Source of the DNA: Geodermatophilus obscurus | GTDB taxonomy: Bacteria > Actinomycetota > Actinomycetes > Mycobacteriales > Geodermatophilaceae | Direction of reading: 5' to 3' | Length of the DNA: 64,000 bases | Assembly (NCBI RefSeq): GCF_900143215.1 | Contig: NZ_FRDM01000001.1 | Span: forward strand, 372,001 to 436,000 | In this document: positions 26,340-35,200 of the stretch, one piece after another | Position numbering within the stretch: position 1 is the first letter of the stretch | How the letters are laid out: every line of letters starts with the position of its first letter | Made by a program: the position numbers and the translations under genes | Notes under the pieces: generated by a model | The model's input: only the letters and a program-made list of their open reading frames with translations | Databases searched by the model: none | What the model was told of the DNA's origin: nothing

Positions 26340-26974
26340 TCGCGGCCGAGGATCTGCCCCGCGCGGCCGCGGCGCTACAGGCCGGTGGCGTGGTCGTGGT
26401 GCCGACCGCCCGCTGGTACATGATGTGCGCCGATGCGTCCAACGCCGGCGCCTGTTCCCGGCTGTTCGTCAGCAAAGCGCGAGCAGCGACCAAACCGCTC
26501 GCCTACGTGCTCCCGCGTGCGCGTCTCGCGGAAGACGAATTTGTGCTGTCAGCCAGCGCCAGGCGGCTCGCCGCGGCGTTCTGGCCCGGCAACTTGGCGC
26601 TGGTCCTGCCATGGCGGGACACCAGCCGGGGGCAGCGACTGTCCTCGGTCGGCACACCGCATGCCCTCGTCACCAGCGATCCGGGCGTGCTCGGTGAGCT
26701 CGCCGCCGTGGCAGCCGTCCCCCTCGCCGCTACCACGGTTAACGTCTCAACGGTCGATGGTTCGTCGCCGGGGCCAGCGATCACCACGGGGGAGGTGCAG
26801 CGGTTCACCGAGCGCACCGGGCTCACGATCGACTTCTGCGTCGAGGGCGGGATTACGCCGGTCAATAATCACCTCACGATCGTCGACTGCACGACGGACC
26901 GGCCTGTCCTAGTGCGGACAGGGGTGGTGCACGAACGGGCGGTCGCCGCGGCGCTGGCCGCCATCCCTCAGTAG
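26330..26974 (+). CDS. YrdC/Sua5-like carbamoyl-adenylate-forming protein
   Basis: A 214-residue protein from a GTG overlapping the ATP-grasp gene by 10 bases. It has the YrdC strand AGGVVVVPTARWYMMCAD, the lysine-arginine ATP site in SKARAATKPLAYVL, SARRLAAAFWPGNLALVLP, and TTVNVS in place of the usual TSAN motif. The C-terminal Sua5 domain is absent. Housekeeping members make threonylcarbamoyl-AMP for tRNA; a pathway-embedded copy may instead activate bicarbonate with another amino acid to build a carbamate or urea. Last gene of the operon. Confidence 0.75.
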   Translation: MEVIAAEDLPRAAAALQAGGVVVVPTARWYMMCADASNAGACSRLFVSKARAATKPLAYVLPRARLAEDEFVLSASARRLAAAFWPGNLALVLPWRDTSRGQRLSSVGTPHALVTSDPGVLGELAAVAAVPLAATTVNVSTVDGSSPGPAITTGEVQRFTERTGLTIDFCVEGGITPVNNHLTIVDCTTDRPVLVRTGVVHERAVAAALAAIPQ

Positions 26975-26995
26975 GCGGCTCGCCCCCGAGCGGAG

Positions 26996-27035
26996 GAACA
27001 GCCGTGCCGGCCGCGCCGCAGGGAGTCGGCTGTTC
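26996..27035. terminator. Inverted repeat after the ten-gene operon
   Basis: GAACAGCCG at 26996-27004 pairs with CGGCTGTTC at 27027-27035 (9 bp); the GC-rich loop can itself fold. It lies 22 bases after the YrdC-like stop. There is no T-run, so it is at best a weak or U-less terminator. Confidence 0.3.
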
Positions 27036-27159
27036 GGCCCGCCTAAGCAGTAGATCGCGGGAGCGCCCCAGTCGAGGATGTTGTCGCCGTACGAGCCGGT
27101 TGGCGGGGCGAGTCGGGCGGTCAGGTCGGGTCGGCCGCCATGCCCTGCACACTGCAGCC

Positions 27160-27687
27160 GTGGCATGGGAGTGGGTGGCGCCGGTCGCCACAGCAGGAGC
27201 CAGCACCGCCGCTGTCGTCGCCACCTACCTCGCCGCCCGGCAGACGGTGAACACGCAGGCGCAGACCGCCCGCGAGACCCGCAATCACGAGCGGCAGATG
27301 GCCGAGCTCGCGCGCGCCCGGGATCGCGAACAGAGCGATCGCGATCAGCGGCTGGCCGCCTACGTCGACTGCCTCACCGCCATCCGGGCCGCCGGCACGA
27401 CCTGGCAGCAGCTCACCAGTGACGCACGCAATGAGATCCGCACCGCCCTGGTCCGCGTCGAGCTGCTCGGCACGTCGACCGTCGCCCGTAAGGCCGATGT
27501 CGTCCTCGGTCTGGTCAGCCACGAGGACATCACCAGCCCGGTGTCGTTGGCCTGGATCGAGGAGCAGCTGCTCGACGCGATGCGTGAAGACCTCACGGGA
27601 GAGCCGGGCCTGGCACTGGAGCGCGCCGCTGGCCGGGTGCGCCGCGAGCGGACACGAGCCGACGACAGCGATGCGGTGCCGCAGTGA
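27160..27687 (+). CDS. Membrane-anchored coiled-coil protein, unknown
   Basis: The frame is open from 27004, but the first 50 residues of that version are Arg-rich and implausible. The GTG at 27160 gives a 175-residue protein beginning VAWEWVAPVATAG, with one N-terminal transmembrane helix followed by a charged coiled coil (TRETRNHERQMAELARARDR) and a helical C-terminal domain. This layout is common in small proteins of unknown role on mobile elements. It stands alone between the orphan operon and IS256 copy 2. Confidence 0.5.
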   Translation: MAWEWVAPVATAGASTAAVVATYLAARQTVNTQAQTARETRNHERQMAELARARDREQSDRDQRLAAYVDCLTAIRAAGTTWQQLTSDARNEIRTALVRVELLGTSTVARKADVVLGLVSHEDITSPVSLAWIEEQLLDAMREDLTGEPGLALERAAGRVRRERTRADDSDAVPQ

Positions 27688-27769
27688 CACGGAGGCGGAC
27701 TCTCCTCTGGGACGTCGGCTCTGCGGTTCGCGGGCGTCGCCGTAGTCCGTCCCCCTACGCGTGCGATCC

Positions 27770-27777
27770 CGCGGGCT
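27770..27777. repeat. Target-site duplication of IS256 copy 2 (second copy 29225-29232)
   Basis: The 8-mer cgcgggct sits directly outside both inverted repeats. The visible identity extends to 13 bases (cccgcgggctggc at 27768-27780 and 29223-29235) because the adjoining element-end bases happen to match. Confidence 0.8.
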
Positions 27778-29224
27778 GGCTGAGTCCCCTGGAGTGGTGT
27801 AGATCGGGCCCCTGGCCTCGGTGATCGTGTCGGTCACCGACGTCGAGGGGCCACCGCGTGAGGCTCTGTGAGAACCCGCCAAGGAACTCACAGAAGAGGA
27901 CTCACACGATGGCCCTGGATCAGTCTGCCCTGCTCGAGCTCACCGAGGCACTGCGCAGTGCCGACTCCGGTGAGCTGATGCGCCGGCTGCTGCACACGAT
28001 GCTGCAGGCGCTGATCGACGCGGAGGCGACCGCGCACATCGGCGCCGCACCGCACGAGCGCACCGACACGCGCACGACCCAGCGCAACGGCAGCCGCGAC
28101 AAGCTGGGCGCGACCACCGCCGGTGATCTGACGGTGAAGATCCCCAAGGTGCGCTCGGGATCGTTCTACCCGGCGCTGCTGGCTCCGCGCCGGCGCATCG
28201 ACGTCGCGCTGCACGCGGTGGTGATGCAGGCCTGGGTGGAGGGCGTGTCCACCCGCAAGGTCGACGACCTGGTCGCGGCGCTGGGCGTGGAGTCGGGCAT
28301 CAGCAAGAGCGAAGTGTCCCGGATCTGCGCCGGCCTGGACGCCGAGGTCGCCGCCTGGCGCGACCGCAGCCTGGGCGAGCAGGCGTTCCCCTACGTATTC
28401 CTCGACGCGACCTACTGCAAGGCCCGGGTCAACCGGCGGGTGGTCTCCCGGGCGGTGGTCATCGCCACCGGCGTGGCCGCCGATGGGCGCCGGGAGGTGC
28501 TCGGGGTCGACGTCGGCGACAGCGAGAACGAGGTGTTCTGGACCGAGTTCCTGCGCGGCCTGCGCGACCGTGGCCTGGGCGGGGTGCAGCTGGTCATCTC
28601 CGACGCCCACCGCGGCCTGACCGCCGCAATCGACACCGTGCTCGCCGGCGCGGCCTGGCAGCGCTGCCGGGTGCCCGTCATGCGCAACGTGCTTGCCCGG
28701 GTCAGCAAGGGCTCCGCGGAGATGGTCGCCGCCGCGATCCGCACCATCTTCGCCCAGCCCACCGCCGACACCGTCCGCGAAGCGGTCGAGAACGTGGCGA
28801 GCACCCTGGACCGGCAGTTCCCGGCCGTGGCGGCCCTGCTGCGCGATGCCCGCGAGGAGATCACCGCCTTCGCCGACTTCCCGCAGGCCCACTGGCGCAA
28901 GATCTGGTCGACCAATCCCCTGGAACGACTCAACAAGGAGGTCAAGCGGCGCACCGACGTCGTCGGCATCTTCCCCGACGACGCATCCCTGCTCCGGCTC
29001 GCCTCCTGCGTGCTGATCGAGGCCCACGACGAGTGGCAGGTCTGCGACCGCCGCTACCTCTCCGAAGCCTCCATGGCCCTGCTCAACCCGCCCGAGCCGA
29101 CCGCACTGGAGACCCGACGCACCGACCCCGACGAGGTGATCGCCCAGCCTGCCCGGGAGACGGCATAGTCAGCACCACCGCAGAGCAACACGCGACGAAC
29201 TACACCACCCCACGGGACGCGACC
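27778..29224. mobile_element. IS256-family insertion sequence, copy 2
   Basis: A 1447-bp element with imperfect inverted repeats: left ggctgagtccc continuing to gtggtgtag near 27803; right the complement, ending at 29224. It is flanked by the 8-bp direct repeat cgcgggct at 27770-27777 and 29225-29232. It encodes an intact transposase on the forward strand. It lies in an intergenic region, so no gene appears disrupted. Confidence 0.85.
27909..29168 (+). CDS. IS256-family transposase (copy 2)
   Basis: A 419-residue Mutator-type DDE transposase with the same landmarks as copy 1: FPYVFLDATYCKARV, LVISDAHRGLTAAI and NPLERLNKEVKRRTDVVG. The start at 27909 (MALDQSALLELTEAL) aligns with copy 1. Similarity is high but many substitutions are scattered through the protein, so the two elements did not arise from each other recently. 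No frameshift or stop is seen. Confidence 0.93.
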   Translation: MALDQSALLELTEALRSADSGELMRRLLHTMLQALIDAEATAHIGAAPHERTDTRTTQRNGSRDKLGATTAGDLTVKIPKVRSGSFYPALLAPRRRIDVALHAVVMQAWVEGVSTRKVDDLVAALGVESGISKSEVSRICAGLDAEVAAWRDRSLGEQAFPYVFLDATYCKARVNRRVVSRAVVIATGVAADGRREVLGVDVGDSENEVFWTEFLRGLRDRGLGGVQLVISDAHRGLTAAIDTVLAGAAWQRCRVPVMRNVLARVSKGSAEMVAAAIRTIFAQPTADTVREAVENVASTLDRQFPAVAALLRDAREEITAFADFPQAHWRKIWSTNPLERLNKEVKRRTDVVGIFPDDASLLRLASCVLIEAHDEWQVCDRRYLSEASMALLNPPEPTALETRRTDPDEVIAQPARETA

Positions 29225-29353
29225 CGCGGGCTGGCGTGGCCGTCCAGCAATCCCGTCGCGGACTCAACGCGTGAACCCATAGGCCTATGTCGATCCAACC
29301 CCAGACTGTCGGAGCCGCCGGTCATGCTGGCCTAACTTGATCGAGGAGGTCAC

Positions 29354-30745
29354 GTGGCACGGTCGGACACCCTGCGCAGCGACATCACACGGCTGGAGAC
29401 AACAGAGGCGGGACTGCGCCGCGACCTGGCCCGGCAAGAGGACGCGGCAGTGAAAGCCCGGGCGGCAGCAACGAAGAAGCGGCAGGACGCCGAGCGGACC
29501 AGGTCCGAAAGCACCCGTCGGACGGCGCTGCGCTCGGCGGCGGAGCAGGACAAGAAGCTAGTCGCGGCTGAGAAGAGCATTGGGGAGATCAAGACGAAAC
29601 TCGCCGCGAACAGCAAGGCGCAGACGGACAAGCGTCGCAGCCTCACCGCTGCCGAGCGCAGCGAGCGTCAGGCCGCGGACCGAGACGAACAGCGGCGCCG
29701 CCGCGAAGAGAAGGCCCATGCCCGGGAGGTCGGCCGGCTGTCACGGCCCACCGTCCGCTACGTCGAGGTTCGCGCGCCTGAGCCGGAACCGCTGCGGGTC
29801 CTGTACCTGACGGCGAACCCCGAGGCCGAAGACAGCACCACGGTAAGACCCGACGGTTCAATCACTACGATCTCCCGCTATCTACGCCTGGACCGCGAGG
29901 TCCGAGAGGTACAGCAAACGCTGCGCGGCGCGAAGTATCGCGACCTCGTCACCGTGGCGCACCGCCCGGCTGCCACCGCCGAGGACCTCATCGACGCGCT
30001 CAACGACGTCCGCCCGCACCTGGTGCACTTCTCAGGCCACGGCTGGACCGGCGGAATCGTGTTCGACAACGGCGACCTTGACGACCCGCAGGACCATCCC
30101 GTCGAGTTCGACCTTCTCGCCCAAGTCTTGACCGCAACCAGCACGCCCCCGCAAGTCCTGGTTCTAAACGCATGCGAAACGCTTCACGGCGCCGACCTGC
30201 TCCTACCGGCGGTCCCGGTGGTGATCGCGATGGCCGACACGATCGACGACACCGCTGCAATCGTGTTCGCCCGGCGCTTCTACGCCGCCATCGCCAGCGC
30301 CCAGCCGGTTGGCATTGCCCTCGCGCAGGCTCAGGCTGCCATGCGACTGACCACCCCCGAAGACGCAGACCTCCCGCAAGTCGCCGTCCGCGATGACGTC
30401 GACCCTGACGAACTCGTGCTCGTCCGCCCACCTGGCGCCACACCATCTGCAGACCCATCCCTCGTCCTGCTGCAGGAGCACGGCCTTAGCCCGCTGGCCG
30501 TCGCGCTACTGCGACACGTGCAGAACCTAGAAGCGGACGAGAGCTTCCCCGGCGTGCTGTCCAGCGCTGCCGCGGCAGCCGCCGTCGACGCGACCCCCCG
30601 CGCGGTCATAACCGAGCTAAAGCGGCTGCTCGAGGACGGCTACCTTGCCGCAAGTGACCAGGCGGAGGACTTCGACGGCGGCTTCGACGTAGCCGAACCA
30701 CGTCTAACCACGCGAGGTGTCGCAGCGGTGGCCACACGGACCTAA
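29354..30745 (+). CDS. CHAT-domain (caspase-like) protease with coiled coil
   Basis: A 463-residue protein starting at a GTG with GAGGAGG upstream. Residues 1-130 are a highly charged coiled coil. From about residue 145 there is a CHAT protease domain: LRVLYLTANP, then H229 in HLVHFSGHGWTGG and C274 in VLVLNACETLHGADLL as the catalytic pair. Residues about 370-463 look like a winged helix (LSPLAVALLRHV, AVITELKRLLEDGYL). CHAT proteases act in bacterial defence and programmed death, often with a sensor partner. A nuclease-like gene follows after 23 bases, suggesting a two-gene unit. Confidence 0.82.
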   Translation: MARSDTLRSDITRLETTEAGLRRDLARQEDAAVKARAAATKKRQDAERTRSESTRRTALRSAAEQDKKLVAAEKSIGEIKTKLAANSKAQTDKRRSLTAAERSERQAADRDEQRRRREEKAHAREVGRLSRPTVRYVEVRAPEPEPLRVLYLTANPEAEDSTTVRPDGSITTISRYLRLDREVREVQQTLRGAKYRDLVTVAHRPAATAEDLIDALNDVRPHLVHFSGHGWTGGIVFDNGDLDDPQDHPVEFDLLAQVLTATSTPPQVLVLNACETLHGADLLLPAVPVVIAMADTIDDTAAIVFARRFYAAIASAQPVGIALAQAQAAMRLTTPEDADLPQVAVRDDVDPDELVLVRPPGATPSADPSLVLLQEHGLSPLAVALLRHVQNLEADESFPGVLSSAAAAAAVDATPRAVITELKRLLEDGYLAASDQAEDFDGGFDVAEPRLTTRGVAAVATRT

Positions 30746-30768
30746 GCCCCGCGAACAGTAGGAGTCCG

Positions 30769-32223
30769 GTGAGTCCAATCGCCTGTGCCATGCTCGGGCC
30801 GGTGTCCACTGGCGTGCGCCTCCGACGCCCCGCCGCGGAGCTATATGCGCAGGCGCAGCGCACCGACAACCCGGCGACGCGGGGACGGCTGCTTGAGGAC
30901 GTGCTGCTGCGGCTCTTCGAGACGGCGCACTTCGACGTCGAGAAGAACGCCGGGGCTGCCGCCCCCCGGCAGACCGATCTTGTCGCCCGCTACGGCGAAC
31001 GCGTCTACCTCGTCGAGGCCAAGTGGACCAGGCGCCCGGCCGGGATCCCCGAGCTCGATGCGCTGCGGACCCGGCTGAGCCGGGCCACGCGCGGCGCAAT
31101 CGGGGTGCTCGTCTCCGTCGGAGGCTTCGCCGCCAGCGTTGTCGAGGACGTCGGGCATCATCGGCGTCACCCCCTTCTCTTGCTCTCGGCGATTGAGCTT
31201 GAGCGCCTCGTCCACGGCGGTGAGGGCCTGCGCGATCTGCTTCGGCGTAAGGAGGATGCCCTCGCATTGTCGGGCCGAGTCCTCGTCACCTCGACCGATC
31301 CGACAGCGGCCGGCGACGCAAGGAGAGGCGCGTGGCGACGCGGAGCGCCGACAATTGTCGAGCCATCGGGACGGACCGTCCCCTGGGTGCGCGCGACCGG
31401 CTCATTCGACGTGTGGCTGCCGGCCCTACGGCTGCCGGACCCGGACTGGCGGTGGGCCGGCCACACCGGATCCGTGTACACCACAGCGGCCGTCCGCGAT
31501 CGGGGACCGGGCACCGTCCACCGCGTCGTAGAGGAACTCGACCGCATCGGCTGGCTTGAGTCGCACTGCTCCTGGGCGCTGCGCCAGGCGGGCGCCAACT
31601 GGTTCGGCTTCGGCGCCACGGGGCTCATCGAGGCTCTCGAGAGGTGGACGGACCGCTACGCCGCATGGGCTGGAGCAGCGCATCACACCGAGGAGCTGGC
31701 AGCCACAGGGCAGGCCGACGGAAGCGGCATCTGGATTTTGGAGGCCGACATCGACGCCGGGCGGCCGCGCTGGGTCACGTCCTGCGAGCTCAGCGCCGTC
31801 CTGGAGGGCTGGCCGCTCGACGTTGAACCGTTGCGGCGGCTCATGCGGGTCGTCGGCGCCGAGGAGCCGCAGGTTCTCCGGACGCTGATGTCCCGGGTCG
31901 TCACGACCGATCGGCTACCGCGCGACGAACCGGCGGTGCTGGACGTGCGAGCGCGAATCGTCGTGCGCGAGACGGTCCCCGACGGATCCCACGAGGACTG
32001 GGTCGTGGGTGTGATCGCGCGGCATCCCGGCCTTTCGCAGATCGCTGAGGAGGTCGATAGGCCGCCTTGGCGCGAATGGACCCGCGATAACGACGTGCTG
32101 CCCGTCGCCCTCCGATCATGGCACCAGCACGACACCGTCGACCGGACCTACACGCTCCTGCGGTCCGAGTGGAGCGAGCTGCCCCGGTCCATTCCTGACG
32201 TACTCGTCGCCGATTGGGACTGA
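30769..32223 (+). CDS. Mrr-like restriction endonuclease-fold protein with large unknown C-terminal domain
   Basis: A 484-residue protein; the GTG at 30769 follows TAGGAG. Residues about 40-125 form a PD-(D/E)XK nuclease pattern of the Mrr type: LFETAHFDVEKN, D70 in QTDLV, E83 and K85 in YLVEAKWT, and IGVLVSVGGF. The remaining 350 residues, rich in tryptophan, resemble no family I know and may sense a substrate or partner. It follows the CHAT protease gene by 23 bases. A restriction or defence role is inference from the fold and this pairing. Confidence 0.65.
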   Translation: MSPIACAMLGPVSTGVRLRRPAAELYAQAQRTDNPATRGRLLEDVLLRLFETAHFDVEKNAGAAAPRQTDLVARYGERVYLVEAKWTRRPAGIPELDALRTRLSRATRGAIGVLVSVGGFAASVVEDVGHHRRHPLLLLSAIELERLVHGGEGLRDLLRRKEDALALSGRVLVTSTDPTAAGDARRGAWRRGAPTIVEPSGRTVPWVRATGSFDVWLPALRLPDPDWRWAGHTGSVYTTAAVRDRGPGTVHRVVEELDRIGWLESHCSWALRQAGANWFGFGATGLIEALERWTDRYAAWAGAAHHTEELAATGQADGSGIWILEADIDAGRPRWVTSCELSAVLEGWPLDVEPLRRLMRVVGAEEPQVLRTLMSRVVTTDRLPRDEPAVLDVRARIVVRETVPDGSHEDWVVGVIARHPGLSQIAEEVDRPPWREWTRDNDVLPVALRSWHQHDTVDRTYTLLRSEWSELPRSIPDVLVADWD

Positions 32224-32265
32224 ACGGCACTGGGCGCCCATCTGTGACGTCTCGATTAGCGACCT

Positions 32266-35200
32266 TCAGCGAGAACGGTGCAGATCCGGTTGTGTGCCAT
32301 GCGGTGGCTGTCCCGTAGGACCCGTCGGGTGGGGATTCTCGTGAAGGGACGTCAACCGGGACATCTGGTGGGGACCGGCTGTGGTCCTGCGGTAAGACGT
32401 GGCGATCGGTTCGGTGTCGAGGACGGCCCTGTGGACGGTGCCGGGCGGCACGGCGAGGACCTCGGTGACCCGGTCGATGAAGTCCAGCCACCGGCTGGGT
32501 GGCGCCGCGGTGATGATGGCGCCCACGTCGCGCAGGGCCGCGCGAATGTCTCCGGTGCTCCGGTTCTGCTCGACCGGAGTGAGGCGTGCGTCGAGCAGGG
32601 CTCCGGCAAGGCTGGGCGAGGTGTCGATGGCCGTCCTTAGTGCGGTGGCACCGTCGCTGTGGAACAGGTCGGCGGGATCGAGCCCGTCGGGGAGCGCGAG
32701 TCGGCGCGGGTCGTCGCCACGGGTGGTGAGTTGCCGGAACATCCGCTCGGCGGCCTTGTACCCGGCCGGATCGTTGTCGGTGGCGACCAGGATGCCGGTG
32801 CCGTCCGCGCGGATGTAGGGGCACAGCAGGTCGGCTTGCCGGTCGGTGAGGGCGGTGCCGAGGGTGGCGACACCAACGGTCGCGCCGTTCCCGGCGAGGG
32901 TGAGGGCGATGGCATCCATCGGCCCTTCTACGAGGGCCAGGGTGGCGCCGGCGGTGAGCGCGGCTCGGTTCTCGTAGAGGCCGAGTAGATGCTCTCCCTT
33001 GCGGTAGAGGTCGGTACTGGGGGTGTTGAGGTACTTGGGCCCGGCGCGGCCGTCGTCGCCGGTGCTGGGGTTGCGGCGGGCGATGAAGCCGCGGATGGCG
33101 CCGTCGGTGTCGTGGATCGGGAAGGTGAGCCGGTCGCGAAACCGGTCGATCAGCGCCCCGGTGCGGGTGCGCTGCGCGAGGCCGGCGGCGAGCAGTTCGA
33201 CGTCGGTGGCGCCGAGGCGGCGCAGGTGATCGACGAGTGCGGTCCAGCCGGCGGGGGCGTAGCCGGGGGCAAAACGCGGATCGTCCGTCAGATCAGTGTT
33301 CAGTCGCTGGCGCAGGTAGGCGGGCGCCCAGGAGTCGGGGTAGTGCTCGGTGTAGAAGGCGGCGGTCTCGGTGTTGAGCTCGATGAGCCGGTCGCGGCCG
33401 ACGACGGCAGTGGCCCAGAAGTGCTGCTCGAGCAGGTAGTCCGCGTCGTCTCCAGCAGCCTCGGCGAGGGCAAAGGGGTCGGAGGTGAGGTACCGGCGTT
33501 CGGCGATCGGCGGCTCGTCGTCGAAGGGGAGGGGCTCTTCGTCCGTGGGGGGCAGATCGGTGACGTCCACGGCGAGGGCCGCGTCGTCGACCGTCGGCGA
33601 GAGCAGATGCGCATCGTCGGGCGGCTGCAGGTCGGTCGGCAGCGGCTCGGCGGCCTCAACGGGGGCAGGGTCGGTGAGCGCCGCGACCCGGAACACCAAG
33701 GCCTCGGCGACCCCGCTGCCGGCCCGTTCGGCTGTCACTGTCTCCGGGAGACCAGAGGTCGCGGCGGTGAGCAGGCCGGCGGCGCTCCAGCCGGCGCGGA
33801 TGCCTGCGGTGACCGCGGCGACCAGCGCCGGCCAGGCCGGGTCGGCCAGCACGCGCTGGGCGTGCCCAGCAGGCAGGAGCCCGAGCAGAGTGGTGCACCA
33901 GTCCGGCCGCAGCGCTGCGGCGCCTGAGCCTGCGGCGGGCACGGTGGCGAAGGTGAGGTGGGGGGCCAGCCGCCACCAGAGCGCGGCGGCGGGCAGGTCG
34001 TCGGGCAGCGGCCGCTGCGCGGCAACCGCCGCGAGCAGGCCGGCGGCGTCGAGGCCGGCGCGGGCGGCGGCGACCAGCCGGTCGGCCAGAGCTGGCCAGT
34101 GGGCGTCGCGGCGAATGCGGGGATCGATGCTGTCGGCCAGCGCCGTCCACACCGAGCCGGGCCGGATCGGACCGACGGCGGCGACGGCTTCGTCCAGCCG
34201 GGCCTGGTGCCGGCGCTCGGCGACCGCGGGTCGGGGTGGGCCGGTGAGGCGCCGGTCGCTGTCGCGAGTGCCGTGCACGACACGCCAGACGGCGAGGTCG
34301 GCCCGCAGCCGGTTGCAGGCGGGGTCGAGCAGCGGCCGCGCCCAATCCGGTGCGGTGGCCGGCGTCATCGCGGCGGCGCTGTCGGTGACTCGTGCCGCGC
34401 AGGCGGTCAGATGGCCGGCGCGAGCGGCCAGATAGGGGCCCCAGTGCGGGTCCTCGATCAGCGCCGTCGGCGCGCCGGGCAGCCACGGCAACGGACCTGG
34501 CAGGCCGGTCACGTTCAGTCGCCAGTCCAGAACGGCCGCGGGATCACGGGCGCTGCCCAGTTCACGCTCCTCGAACGCGGCCTGGAAGGCGAGGACGGGG
34601 TCAGTGCCGGTGAGGGCGAGCAGCGCCAGGTTCCCGCGCAGGGTCGGCCACGCTGCAGCGGCAGTCAGCCCCGGGTAGAGCCGCTCGGCGGCGTTCTCCA
34701 GTTCTTCTGCGGTCCGGCGTCCGAGGTGGTGGTCGGCGGCGAATCGGAGGGCGTCGGCGTAGCGGGCGGCGGCGGAGTGCAGCTGGTCGGCCCGTTCGGC
34801 GAGCGCCCGGCGGGCGCCGGTGGCCGAGGTCTGGGCGCCGTCGCGGGCCAAGATGTCGGTCAGTAGGTCGGTGGCAGTCGGCGGGAAGACGGCGGCGGAG
34901 GTGACGATGCTGTGCGGGTCCCCGTCGCCGACCGTGGCGAGGTAGACGTGGTTGGCGGCGCGGCCCCGGGAGAGCGCCACGTAGAGCAGCTGCCGTGGCT
35001 CGGCGCCGGTGAGCACGGTGTGGGAGGTGTCGGCGGTGACGCCCTGGGCGCCGTGCACGGTGGTCGCGTAGCCCAGCTGCACGTGGTCGCGCACGTACGC
35101 CGCTGGCAGGGTGATCCGCCGTCCAGTGGCGGCATGGGCCACGGTGAGGGATGCGTCGTCCCCGACGGCGGTGACCGTCCAGCGGTCGCCGTTCTTGACC

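Noticed and set aside
27768-29235. A 13-bp direct repeat around IS256 copy 2 as a possible attachment site
   Set aside because: Eight of the bases are the target duplication and the rest are matching element-end bases, so no separate att site is needed.
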